DNA from: Batillaria attramentaria
Lineage: Eukaryota; Mollusca; Gastropoda; Batillariidae
Direction: 5' to 3'
Length of the DNA: 64,000 bases
Assembly: GCA_018292915.2 (NCBI GenBank)
Contig: JACVVK020000143.1
Coordinates: 1-64,000 of the forward strand
Each line of letters starts with the position of its first letter. Positions within the stretch are counted from its first letter, which is position 1. Shown one piece after another: positions 11,460-23,732 of the stretch. Under the pieces are notes generated by a model that saw nothing but the letters and a program-made list of their open reading frames with translations, was not told the origin of the DNA and did not search any database. The translations under genes were made by a program, and so were the position numbers.

Positions 11460-14400
11460 ATATTTTCTGTTCCATGACACACACACAGTGAATTAACTGT
11501 TCCATGATACACACACAGTGTATTAACTATTCCATGATACACACACAGTGTATTAACTGTTCCATGACACACACACACAGTGTATTAACTGTTCCATGAC
11601 ACACACACAGTGTATTAACTGTTACCATGATACACACACAGTGTATTAACTGTTCCATGACACACACACAGTGTATTAACTGTTCCATGACACACACACA
11701 GTGTATTAACTGTTCCATGACACACACACAGTGTATTAACTGTTCCATGACACACACACAGTGTATTAACTGTTCCATGACACACACACAGTGTATTAAC
11801 TGTTCCATGACACACACACAGTGTATTAACTGTTCCATGATACACACACAGTGTATTAACTGTTCCATGACACACACACAGTGTATTAACTATTCCATGA
11901 TACACACACAGTGTATTAACTATTCCATGACACACACACAGTGTATTAACTATTCCATGATACACACACAGTGTATTAACTATTCCATGACACACACACA
12001 GTGTATTAACTGTTCCATGACACACACAGTGTATTAACTATTCCATGACACACACACAGTATTAACTGTTCCATGATACACACACAGTGTATTAACTGTT
12101 CCATGACACACACACAGTGTATTAACTGTTCCATCACACACACAGTGTATTAACTATTCCATGATGAACACAGTGTATTAACTATGCCATGATACACACA
12201 CAGTGTATTAACTGTTCCATGACACACACACAGTGTATTAACTGTTCCATGACACACACAGTGTATTAACTGTTCCATGATACACACACAGTGTATTAAC
12301 TGTTCCATGACACACACACAGTGTATTAACTGTTCCATGACACACACACAGTGTATTAACTATTCCATGATGAACACAGTGTATTAACTATTCCATGATA
12401 CACACACAGTGTATTAACTGTTCCATGACACACACACAGTGTATTAACTGTTCCATGACACACACACAGTGTATTAACTGTTCCATGATACACACACAGT
12501 GTATTAACTGTTCCATGACACACACACAGTGTATTAACTGTTCCATCATACACACACAGTGTATTAACTGTTCCATCATACACACACAGTGTATTAACTG
12601 TTCCATGATACACACACAATGTATTAACTGTTCCATGATACACACACAGTGTATTAACTGTTCCATGATACACACACAGTGTATTAACTGTTCCATGACA
12701 CACACACACAGTGTATTAACTGTTCCATGACACACACACACAGTGTATTAACTGTTCCATGACACACACACAGTGTATTAACTGTTCCATGATACACACA
12801 CAGTGTATTAACTGTTCCATGACACACACACAGTGTATTAACTGTTTCATGATACACACACAGTGTATTAACTATTCCATAATGCACACACAGTGTATTA
12901 ACTGTTCCATGACACACACACAGTGTATTAACTGTTCCATGATACACACACAGTGTATTAACTGTTCCATGATACACACACAGTGTATTAACTGTTCCAT
13001 GGTACACACACAGTGTATTAACTGTTCCATGACACACACACAGTGTATTAACTGTTCCATGACACACACACAGTGTATTAACTGTTCCATGAAACACACA
13101 CAGTGTATTATCTAATTCCATAATGCACACACAGTGTATTAACTGTTCCATGACACACACACAGTGTATGAACTGTTCCATGACACACACACACAGTGTA
13201 TTAACTGTTCCATGACACACACACAGTGTATTAACTATTCCATAATGCACACACAGTGTATTAACTGTTTCATGACACACACACAGTGTATTAACTGTTC
13301 CATGATACACACACAGTGTATTAACTGTTCCATGACACACACACACAGTGTATTAACTATTCCATAATGCACACACAGTGTATTAACTATTCCATGACAC
13401 ACACACAGTGTATTAACTATTCCATGACACACACACAGTGTATTAACTATTCCATGACACACACACAGTGTATTAACTATTCCATAATGCACACACAGTG
13501 TATTAACTATTCCATAATGCACACACAGTGTATTAACTATTCCATGACACACACACAGTGTATTAACTATTCCATGACACACACACAGTGTATTAACTAT
13601 TCCATGATACACACACAGTGTATTAACTATTCCATGATACACACACAGTGTATTAACTATTCCATGACACACACACAGTGTATTAACTATTCCATGACAC
13701 ACACACAGTGTATTAACTGTTCCATGATACACACACAGTGTATTAACTGTTCCATGATACACACACAGTGTATTAACTGTTCCATGACACACACACAGTG
13801 TATTAACTGTTCCATGATACACACACAGTGTATTAACTGTTCCATGATACACACACAGTGTATTAACTGTTCCATGATGAACACAGTGTATGAACTGTTC
13901 CATGACACACACACAGTGTATTAACTGTTCCATGACACACACAGTGTATTAACTATTCCATGATGAACACAGTGTATTACCTGTTCCATGACACACACAC
14001 AGTGTATTAACTGTTCCATGATACACACACAGTGTATTAACTGTTCCATGATACACACACAGTGTATTAACTGTTCCATGATACACACACAGTGTATTAA
14101 CTATTCCATGATACACACAGTGTATTAACTGTTCCATGATACACACACAGTGTATTAACTATTCCATGATACACACACAGTGTATTAACTGTTCCATGAT
14201 ACACACACAGTGTATTAACTATTCCATGATACACACACAGTGTATTAACTTCTCCATGATACACACACAGTGTATTAACTATTCCATGACACACACAGTG
14301 TATTAACTGTTCCATGACACACACACAGTGTATTAACTATTCCATGACACACACACAGTGTATTAACTGTTCCATGACACACACACAGTGTATTAACTAT

Positions 14401-15030
14401 TCCATGATACACACACAGTGTATTAACTATTCCATGACACACACACAGTGTATTAACTATTCCATGATACACACACAGTGTATTAACTGTTCCATGACAC
14501 ACACACAGTGTATTAACTATTCCATGACACACACACAGTGTATTAACTGTTCCATGACACACACACAGTGTATTAACTATTCCATGATACACACACAGTG
14601 TATTAACTGTTCCATGACACACACACAATGTATTAACTGTTCCATGACACACACAGTGTATTAACTATTCCATGACACACACACAGTGTATTAACTGTTC
14701 CATGACACACACACAGTGTATTAACTATTCCATGATACACACACAGTGTATTAACTATTCCATGATACACACACAGTGTATTAACTATTCCATGATACAC
14801 ACACAGTGTATTAACTATTCCATGATACACACACAGTGTATTAACTATTCCATGACACACACACAGCGTATTAACTGTTCCATGACACACACACAGTGTA
14901 TTAACTATTCCATGATACACACACAGTGTATTAACTATTCCATGATACACACACAGTGTATTAACTGTTCCATGACACACACAGTGTATTAACTATTCCA
15001 TAATGCACACACAGCGTATTTACCACTAGT
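11460..15030. repeat. 3.6-kb array of a 30-bp minisatellite
   Basis: About 118 copies of a unit starting tgttccatgacacacacaca and ending gtgtattaac. Variants alternate at two positions (gtt/att and gac/gat), in blocks that suggest several rounds of local duplication. The many open frames here are artefacts of a 30-bp period. 15,031-15,365 is unique sequence with no recognised feature. Confidence 0.97.
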
Positions 15031-15369
15031 ATTTCGTACAAGTTATGAATAGGAGTAGAGTACGAACTTGACCCACACAGCATCTGGGTAAGCCAACACA
15101 AAAACGACACGACACGCAGGGGTGACCACAAACCAAATACCGCTCCTACATCCGCCTGCAGCAACCACAAAGCCAACCAGAGCACACGGGCTTTCACTAC
15201 AGCAGCCACACAACACTCGACACAGCTCGACACAGCTACTTGACTGTGTCCGGATCACGTGGTCCGGATAAAGGTCAACACAAACCGCGGAAAGCAGTGA
15301 ACTTAGCAGTAGTTATAGCACTCCGTCTTCTCAGTGCAGGGCGGATTATGACAGACGGGTCAGACAGGA

Positions 15370-15560
15370 CTGGACTGGATCATATACAGGTCAGACACTA
15401 GTATTGATGTAGACAGTTCAGACAGTAAACTGGACCATTTCTACTCATGTAGACAGGTCAGAATGTAGACTAGATCATTAATACTGATATAGACAGGTCA
15501 GACAGTAGACTAGGACATTAACACAGGTCAGACAGTAGACTAGAACATTAATACTTATAC
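15370..15560. repeat. 40-bp minisatellite, left fragment
   Basis: About four copies of the 40-bp unit that continues at 18,945. The array is split by the insertion described next. Confidence 0.85.
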
Positions 15561-15642
15561 AGAAATGAAATGAAATGAAACTTTATTTGTCAACGGTAAA
15601 AGACATTGGTCCAGTGGTTCAGTTTTCATTCTTGCCGTTGCT

Positions 15643-15725
<83 letters not shown>

Positions 15726-15752
15726 ACTACTACTACTACTACTACTACTGAC
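15643..15752. repeat. (AC)n-(TC)n-(CTA)n compound microsatellite
   Basis: Three adjacent simple repeats in this order. Confidence 0.95.
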
Positions 15753-16464
15753 GTCCGCTCACACTGCAGACACGACATACAAAAGGTTATAGGTATCAAA
15801 TGTAAATGTAAAACACATGAGAGGTAAAGGCACAGTATATAAGCAACACATATAGGAAACAGTATACAGCCGCACTCGCCTAAACGAAACACGCTTAAGC
15901 AAAAAACTCGGATAACAGAAACCAAAACCAATTCCCCGCCAGACCCCCCTCTTTGTAAGACTATTTCTAATTCGGATAAGCCAAACTCTGTCAAAAAATA
16001 GCTAACTCAAACACGGATATCTCAAACGTGATTTTAACAGATAAGCCGAACTCTAAACACTGTAGGAGAGACTTTTTTTTTTTTTTTTTTTAATTTTTGC
16101 TTGAAAAACACGTCGGGAAGATAACTTATGAACATATTTCGTCACGGCTATAATTATCCTACGGAAACGAACACGTCACCTGTTTTTCAGTATGCGGGAA
16201 ACTGGTGACGCGTACCACATGTTTTGCAGGCGCCATTGTTTGGACAGAACGAGTGGTAGATCTAAGTTTGCGTGCGTGAATTAGGTGGTGGGTTCAGGGT
16301 TAGAGATGGGATGACCGAGGGAGGGGCAGGTCGAAAGGTAACCTTGGGAGATTTGCGATGGGCGTGGTTATGGGCTAGTCAAAAGGATGCGAGCTCGGGC
16401 TTAGATTTGTGCACGATTGTGTCTTTTGGCGTGTGTAAGGGAGGGAGTGTGTAATATGCAGTCT

Positions 16465-16466
16465 CC

Positions 16467-16512
<46 letters not shown>

Positions 16513-16568
16513 GGGGAGGCGGCGGGGGGGGGGGATGGAGCGTGCATTGGCTTGTGCGTATAGAAGCC

Positions 16569-16621
<53 letters not shown>

Positions 16622-16699
16622 GTGGGGGAGGGGTGGGGGGTGGAGTGCAGGGACGGAGTGGAGCGTACATTGATTTGTGCGTACAGTAATGCGACCGCA

Positions 16700-16751
<52 letters not shown>

Positions 16752-16755
16752 ATGG

Positions 16756-16810
<55 letters not shown>

Positions 16811-16903
16811 TGTGTGTGTGTGAGGGTGGGGGAGGGGTGGGGGGTGGAGTGCAGGGACGGAGTGGAGCGTACATTGATTTGTGCGTACAGTAATGCGACC
16901 GCA

Positions 16904-16965
<62 letters not shown>

Positions 16966-16969
16966 ATGG

Positions 16970-17028
<59 letters not shown>

Positions 17029-17106
17029 GTGGGGGAGGGGTGGGGGGTGGAGTGCAGGGACGGAGTGGAGCGTACATTGATTTGTGCGTACAGTAATGCG
17101 ACCGCA

Positions 17107-17166
<60 letters not shown>

Positions 17167-17170
17167 ATGG

Positions 17171-17212
<42 letters not shown>

Positions 17213-17225
17213 GTGTGTGTGTGTG

Positions 17226-17282
<57 letters not shown>

Positions 17283-17462
17283 GTGGGGGAGGGGTGGGGG
17301 GGATGGAGCGTGCATTGGCTTGTGCGTATAGAAGCGCGCACGTGTGTGTGGGGGGGGGGGGGGGAGGGGTCTAGGTGAGTGGGGGGGTGTGGGGGTGTGG
17401 TGGAGTTCAGGAACGGAGTGGAGCGTCCATTGATTTGTGCGTACAGTAATGCGACCGCATTC

Positions 17463-17556
<94 letters not shown>
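16465..17556. repeat. TG-rich VNTR with a unit of about 200-250 bp
   Basis: Four to five copies of a composite unit: a G-rich block (gagggtgggggaggggtggg), a unique block (acattgatttgtgcgtacag, taatgcgaccgcatttg) and one or two long (TG)n tracts joined by tataatggcatg. The TG tract length differs between units. Confidence 0.9.
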
Positions 17557-17561
<5 letters not shown>

Positions 17562-17657
17562 CCATTTAGTTTTATAGTTTGGTTGGGGTTATTTTGTTAA
17601 TAAAACCCCACTGAAGAAAGCGCCTATAGCCTGTCACTGTTTTGATCTCATTCATTT

Positions 17658-17741
<84 letters not shown>

Positions 17742-17776
17742 GCGCGCACGCACGCACGCACGCACGCACACACACC
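17658..17776. repeat. (AC)n-(GC)n-(ACGC)n alternating purine-pyrimidine tract
   Basis: Nearly 120 bp of strict purine-pyrimidine alternation, ending in GC-rich steps. Confidence 0.95.
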
Positions 17777-18234
17777 ACGCACAGAGAGAGATAGAGAGAC
17801 AGAAAGTTTTGTCTGTTACTAGTCTCAGGAATCAATAAGCTCGACCCGTGTCTCTCTCAGACCGTTGCCATTATACACATTTGCATATACATATAGTATA
17901 CATTTGCCCATAGAAAAGAAGCATACACGTCTACAAACTTTCGCAAAATTATCCATTCGATGTTTCAGTTGCAAAGGGAAGCAAAGATAAAAAATAAAAA
18001 TAAAAACTTTTTACAAACATTCCAAGTGATTTTACAACTTATCCTGAAAAAAACTCGGTTAAGCCGAACTGCAGGGTGATTTCTCGGGAAAAGTTTGGCT
18101 TATCCGAACTCGGATATGCAGAAACTCGGATAAGCGAAACGATTTTCCATTCCCCGGGCGAGTTCGGCTTAAGCGTGTTTGACTGTATATATAGGTACCA
18201 ATACACACACACACTATTCATGTACCAACATGAA

Positions 18235-18640
18235 TGGCGGTCGGTGGTCTAGTGGTTAAGAGACTTGTCACCAATGCGAGAGGTCATGGGTCGAGCCCCA
18301 CTCGAGGCAAAGAATTTTTCCTTCTCGTATGTGGCACCGTTCATTCGGGCCGATCGTCGGGGGTTCTCTCCGGTACTCCGGCTTCCTCCCCCTCTGCTTT
18401 GGAAATGTTCAGCCCACCAAGTTTGAAAAATAAATGCAATTCTAAATTCCGAAATTTAAATAGCTGAGCTGATCCTTCGCACCACGTGATCATTGTAATA
18501 CGTTTAATGTGTGTGAGAGAATGCGTGTGATTCACGTGAGTGTGCGTGTTGGGTTTAGCTCGCGGCGCTTTGAGCCAAAATATTTGGGATAAAGCGCCTT
18601 ATTAATGCGATTATTATTATTATTATTAAGTGGTCGGATG
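18235..18640 (+). mobile_element. tRNA-derived SINE, family B (copy 1)
   Basis: The tRNA-like head has A box tggtctagtggttaagaga and B box ggtcatgggtcgagccc. The body of about 330 bp includes ttcattcgggccgatcgtcg, and the end is gcgctttgagcc...aaagcgcc followed by (ATT)n. It is about 90% similar, by eye, to the copy at 22.55 kb. Confidence 0.85.
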
Positions 18641-18944
18641 CATGGTGTTGTTTATGGAAGTGGCTGCGAACCCGCATGCATTAGATGTTTGAAGAGGCTG
18701 CTCTTAAACGAAGAGCATGTTTTGGCGTTTCTAATATGAATGGGAAGTGCATTCCAAAGTGGATTTGTAGAGATCTATTCTAGGGCGAGGAACCCTGAGG
18801 TATAGCCCTAGTCTGGAATGATGGGACATTAGTTCTGAAGTTAGACATCTAAGGTATGGTGGACTTAATTCCTTGCACATTTGTATACAAGGACACCCTT
18901 ATTGAAAATGATGTTTAATGGGGAGTATTTCTAGCGCTAGAACA

Positions 18945-21900
18945 TTAATATTTATACAGACAGTAGACTAGATCATATACACAGGTCAGACAGTAGACTA
19001 GATCATTGATACTGATACAGACAGGTCAGAATGTAGACTAGATCATTGATACTGATACAGACAGGTCAGAATGTAGACTAGATCATTGATACTGATACAG
19101 ACAGGTCAGATGGTAGACTAGATCATTGACACTGATACAGACAAGTCAGACAGTAGACTAGATCATTGACACTGATACAGACAGGTCAGACAGTAGACTA
19201 GATCATTGATACTGATACAGACAGGTCAGACAGTAGACTAGATCATTGTATACTGATACAGACAGGTCAGAATGTAGACTAGATCATTGATACTGATATA
19301 CACAGGTCAGACAGTAGACTAGATCATTGATACTGATACAGACAGGTCAGAATGTAGACTAGATCATTGATACTGATATACACAGGTCAGAATGTAGACT
19401 AGATCATTGATACTGATACAGACAGGTCAGACAGTAGACTAGATCATTGATACTGATACAGACAGGTCAGACAGTAGACTAGATCATTGATACTGATACA
19501 GACAGGTCAGAATGTAGACTAGATCATTGATACTGATACACAGGTCAGAATGTAGACTAGATCATTGATACTGAAACAGACAGGTCAGAATGTAGACTAG
19601 ATCATTAATACTGCTATAGACAGGTCAGACGGTAGACTAGATCATTGATACTGATACAGACAGGTCAGACAGTAGACTAGATCATTGATACTGATACAGA
19701 CAGGTCAGACAGTAGACTAGATCATTGATACTGATACAGACAGGTCAGACAGTAGACTAGATCATTGACACTGATATAGACAGGTCAGACAGTAGACTAG
19801 ATCATTGATACTGATACAGACAGGTCAGACAGTAGACTAGATCATTGATACTGATACAGACAGGTCAGACAGTAGACTAGATCATTGATACTGATACAGA
19901 CAGGTCAGACAGTAGACTAGATCATTGATACTGATACAGACAGGTCAGACAGTAGACTAGATCATTGATACTGATACAGACAGTAGACTAGATCATTGAT
20001 ACTGATACAGACAGGTCAGACAGTAGACTAGATCGATAATACTGATACAGACAGGTCAGACAGTAGACTAGATCATTGATACTGATACAGACAGGTCAGA
20101 CAGTAGACTAGATCATCGATACTGATACAGACAGGTCAGACAGTAGACTAGATCATTGATACTGATACAGACAGGTCAGACAGTAGACTAGATCATTGAT
20201 ACTGATACAGACAGGTCAGACAGTAGACTAGATCATTGATACTGATACAGACAGGTCAGACAGTAGACTAGATCATTAACACTGATACAGACAGGCCAGA
20301 CAGTAGACTAGATCATCGATACTGATACAGACAGGTCAGACAGTAGACTAGATCATTAATACGATACAAACAGTAGACTAGGTCATTGATACTGATACAG
20401 ACAGGTCAGACAGTAGACTAGATCATTAATACCGATACAAACAGTAGACTAGATCATATACACAGGTCAGACAGTAGACTAGATCATTAATACCGATACA
20501 AACAGTAGACTAGATCATATACACAGGTCAGACAGTAGACTAGATCATTGATACTGATACAGACAGGTCAGACAGTAGACTAGATCATTGATACTGATAC
20601 AGACAGGTCAGACAGTAGACTAGATCATTGATACTGATACAGACAGGTCAGACAGTAGACTAGATCATTGATACTGATACAGACAGGTCAGACAGTAGAC
20701 TAGATCATTGATACTGATAGAGACAGGTCAGACAGTAGACTAGATCATTGATACTGATACAGACAGGTCAGACAGTAGACTAGATCATTGATACTGATAC
20801 AGACAGGTCAGACAGTAGACTAGATCATTGATACTGATACAGACAGGTCAGACAGTAGACTAGATCATTGATACTGATACAGACAGGTCAGACAGTAGAC
20901 TAGATCATTGATACTGATACAGACAGGTCAGACAGTAGACTAGATCATTGATACTGATACAGACCGGTCAGACAGTAGACTAGATCATTGATACTGATAC
21001 AGACAGGTCAGACAGTAGACTAGATCATTGATACTGATACAGACAGGTCAGAATGTAGACTAGATCATTAATACTGCTATAGACAGGTCAGACGGTAGAC
21101 TAGATCATTGATACTGATATACACAGGTCAGACAGTAGACTATATCATTGATACTGATACAGACAGGTCAGAATGTAGACTAGATCATTATACTGATACA
21201 GACGGGTCAGACAGTAGACTAGATCATTGATACTGATACAGACAGGTCAGACAGTAGACTAGATCATTGATACTGATACACAGGTCAGACAGTAGACTAG
21301 ATCATTGATACTGATACAGACAGGTCAGAATGTAGACTAGATCATTAATACTGATACAGACAGGTCAGACAGTAGACTAGATCATTGATACTGATACAGA
21401 CAGGTCAGACAGTAGACTAGATCATTGATACTGATACAGACCGGTCAGACAGTAGACTAGATCATTGATACTGATACAGACAGGTCAGACAGTAGACTAG
21501 ATCATTGATACTGATACAGACAGGTCAGAATGTAGACTAGATCATTGATACTGATAAAGACAGGTCAGACAGTAGACTAGATCATTAATACTGCTATAGA
21601 CAGGTCAGAATGTAGACTAGATCATTGATACTGATACAGACAGGTCAGACAGTAGACTAGATCATTGATACTGATACAGACCGGTCAGACAGTAGACTAG
21701 ATCATTGATACTGATACAGACCGGTCAGACAGTAGACTAGATCATTGATACTGATACAGACAGGTCAGACAGTAGACTAGATCATTGATGCTGATACAGA
21801 CAGGTCAGACAGTAGACTAGATCATTGATGCTGATACAGACAGGTCAGACAGTAGACTAGATCATTGATGCTGATACAGACAGGTCAGACAGTAGACTAG

Positions 21901-22395
21901 ATCATTGATGCTGATACAGACAGGTCAGACAGTAGACTAGATCATTAATACTGTTATAGACAGGTCAGACAGTAGACTAGATCATTGATACTGATACAGA
22001 CAGGTCAGACAGTAGACTAGATCATTGATACTGATACAGACAGGTCAGACAGTAGACTAGATCATTGATACTGATACAGACAGGTCAGACAGTAGACTAG
22101 ATCATTGATACTGATACAGACAGGTCAGACAGTAGACTAGATCATTGATACTGATACAGACAGGTCAGACAGTAGACTAGATCATTGATACTGATACAGA
22201 CAGGTCAGACAGTAGACTAGATCATTGATACTGATATAGACAGGTCAGAATGTAGACTAGATCATTAATACTGATAGAGACAGGTCAGACAGTAGACTAG
22301 ATCATTAATACTGATACAGACAGGTCAGACAGTAGACTAGATCATTGATACTGATACAGGCAGGTCAGCCAGTACTGATACGACAGGTCAGACAC
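18945..22395. repeat. 3.4-kb array of a 40-bp minisatellite
   Basis: About 86 copies of a unit made of gacaggtcagacagtagact and agatcattgatactgataca. Common variants are cagac/aatgt, gatac/gctat and a shortened unit. Long runs of identical units at 19.8-22.2 kb point to recent amplification. 22,396-22,550 holds degenerate remnants (repeated acagtgatc...ttgactcacgtgtaaa). Confidence 0.97.
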
Positions 22396-22550
22396 TGCTG
22401 ATAACAGTGATCCGGTACTTGAATCACGTGTAAAACAGTGATCTGCTTCTTGACTTACGTGTAAAACAGGTGACCTGGTCCTTGTCTCACGTGGAAAACA
22501 GTTATCAAACTGCTGTACTGCTGTGATTTGTGACATTGGAGTGTAGATCG

Positions 22551-22961
22551 GGGGCGGTCGGTGGTCTAGGTGGTTAAGAGACCTGTCACCAATGCGAGAG
22601 GTCAGGGGTTTGAGTCCCACTCGGGGGCAAAGAAATTTTCCTTCTCGTATGTGGCACCGTTCATTCGGGCCGATCGTCGGGGGTTCTCTCCGGTACTCCG
22701 GCTTCCTCCCCCTCTGCTTTGGAAATGTTCAGCCCACCAATTTTGTGAAAAATAAATGCAATTCTAATTCCGAAATTTAAATAGCTGAGCTGACCCTTCG
22801 CACCACGTGATTGTAATGTGTTTATGTCCAGTGTGTGAGAGAATGTGTGTGATTCACGTGAGCGTGCGTGTTGGGTTCAGTTCGCGGCGCTTTGAGCCGA
22901 TTCATGAAATTGGGTAAAGCGCCTATATAATACTCATTATATTATTATTATTATTATTATA
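22551..22961 (+). mobile_element. tRNA-derived SINE, family B (copy 2), abutting an exon
   Basis: Same family as the copy at 18.24 kb: tRNA-like boxes, the shared body and the gcgctttgagcc end. Its (ATT)n tail runs directly into TATAG, after which the EGF/TIR gene's first visible exon starts. The SINE tail therefore appears to supply the pyrimidine-poor splice acceptor, or else lies immediately 5' of the exon. Confidence 0.85.
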
Positions 22962-22962
22962 G

Positions 22963-23732
22963 ATGGCGCCACAAGCTGAACCCGGTGTTTATTGTGGTTT
23001 GTGTCGAGTTCCGGTCTGTCTGGTTCTTACTGTTAACACTGGCGGGGCTCTGTCAGGCATTGCCAACTGCACGTGACAAACGTCAGGCATTCCACTTGGT
23101 CCCTCTCACGTCCGACAACTCCACCGCAATCACGTATGACAACTCCACAGGAAAAGAAGGTTCGAATCCCAGCCCGCCTATGGGCCTTCCCCCACTGGGA
23201 ACGAGTTCCGGGTTTGAACCTCAGAATACATCACAAGTTGACGATGACGACATGGGAAACCAGTTCCCAGATTCTGGATGCATCAATCTGTGCAGTTTAG
23301 GAAACCACTGCAAGAACGGAGGCACGTGTTTGTTTAACGTCACCACGTGCTCTTTGCATTGCGCATGCCCCGAAGGTTATGACCCGGACAGGCACTGCTC
23401 CAGCATGGGAGACAATTCCAGCCCCAGTGGCGTCCCTTTTAGCAACTCTACGCTCAGGCCACTCTCACAGCGTGAGTGTCATGGCAATAGGCTGTTCGTG
23501 TGTTATCACGGCCAGTGTCTCAACACTACTGAGGACACGGGGTTAGGGGGGTGGCTGTGTGCCTGTGATCCGGGGTGGTCGGGAGACTTCTGTACTGATC
23601 CCTGTACCAGGGACTGCGGAACACGAGGCACGTGCAGACTGGACGGGGTCACCAGGGAGGAATACTGCAGCTGTAATTGGCCTTGGCAGGGGGTCACGTG
23701 TGATGACCTTCCACCCCCTGACCCTGTTGTTG
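22963..23732 (+). CDS. EGF/TIR receptor exon 1 (visible): signal-like segment and EGF-like modules
   Basis: The frame that joins to the next exon is open from the TAA at 22,928. It has no ATG until about codon 66 counting from 22,985, so the real start is upstream. Codons 10-26 are strongly hydrophobic (WFLLLTLAGLCQALP), like a signal peptide with a cleavage region. Next comes a Ser/Thr/Pro-rich linker with several N-glycosylation sequons. Three EGF-like modules follow: C99-C138, C165-C203 and C207-C239, with typical CxNGGTC, CACxxGWSGxFC and CSCxxxWQGxTC spacing. The exon ends GTTGTTG/gtgagt in phase 1. An ATG at 22,963 immediately after the SINE is in another frame and reaches a stop within about 40 codons. 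Confidence 0.85.

Larger units (their letters stand above)
15865..18190. mobile_element. possible non-autonomous Tigger/pogo-like DNA element
   Basis: The two ends can be aligned as inverted repeats: the left end contains acagccgcactcgcctaaacg, and the reverse complement of the right end contains acagtcaaacacgcttaagc. Both ends are rich in aactcggataagccgaac-type words, and TA flanks both ends. There is no transposase. The centre is taken up by expanded (TG)n minisatellites. The assignment is an inference from the termini only. Confidence 0.4.
15562..18940. mobile_element. composite transposon-derived insertion splitting the 40-bp array
   Basis: The left edge begins with repeated gaaat units followed by actttatttgtcaacgg, which read on the minus strand look like the (CATTT)n tail of a LINE-type retroelement. 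The right edge (18,640-18,940) is non-repetitive retroelement-like sequence. The phrase ctagaacattaata(c/t)ttatacag flanks the insertion on both sides (about 15,540 and 18,940). This fits a target-site duplication, although a tandem array can imitate one. Inside are a Tigger-like DNA element, a SINE and large microsatellites, so several insertions are nested. Confidence 0.5.

Noticed and set aside
11460..15030. Regular 30-bp direct repeats resembling a CRISPR array
   Set aside because: There are no unique spacers between units, no cas genes, and the context is plainly animal.
16379..17600. Frames of VCVCVCV and HTHTHT on both strands
   Set aside because: Readings of (TG)n and (AC)n microsatellites.
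22963..23080. ATG at 22,963 as start of the EGF/TIR receptor
   Set aside because: It is in a different frame from the EGF modules and reaches a stop after about 40 codons.
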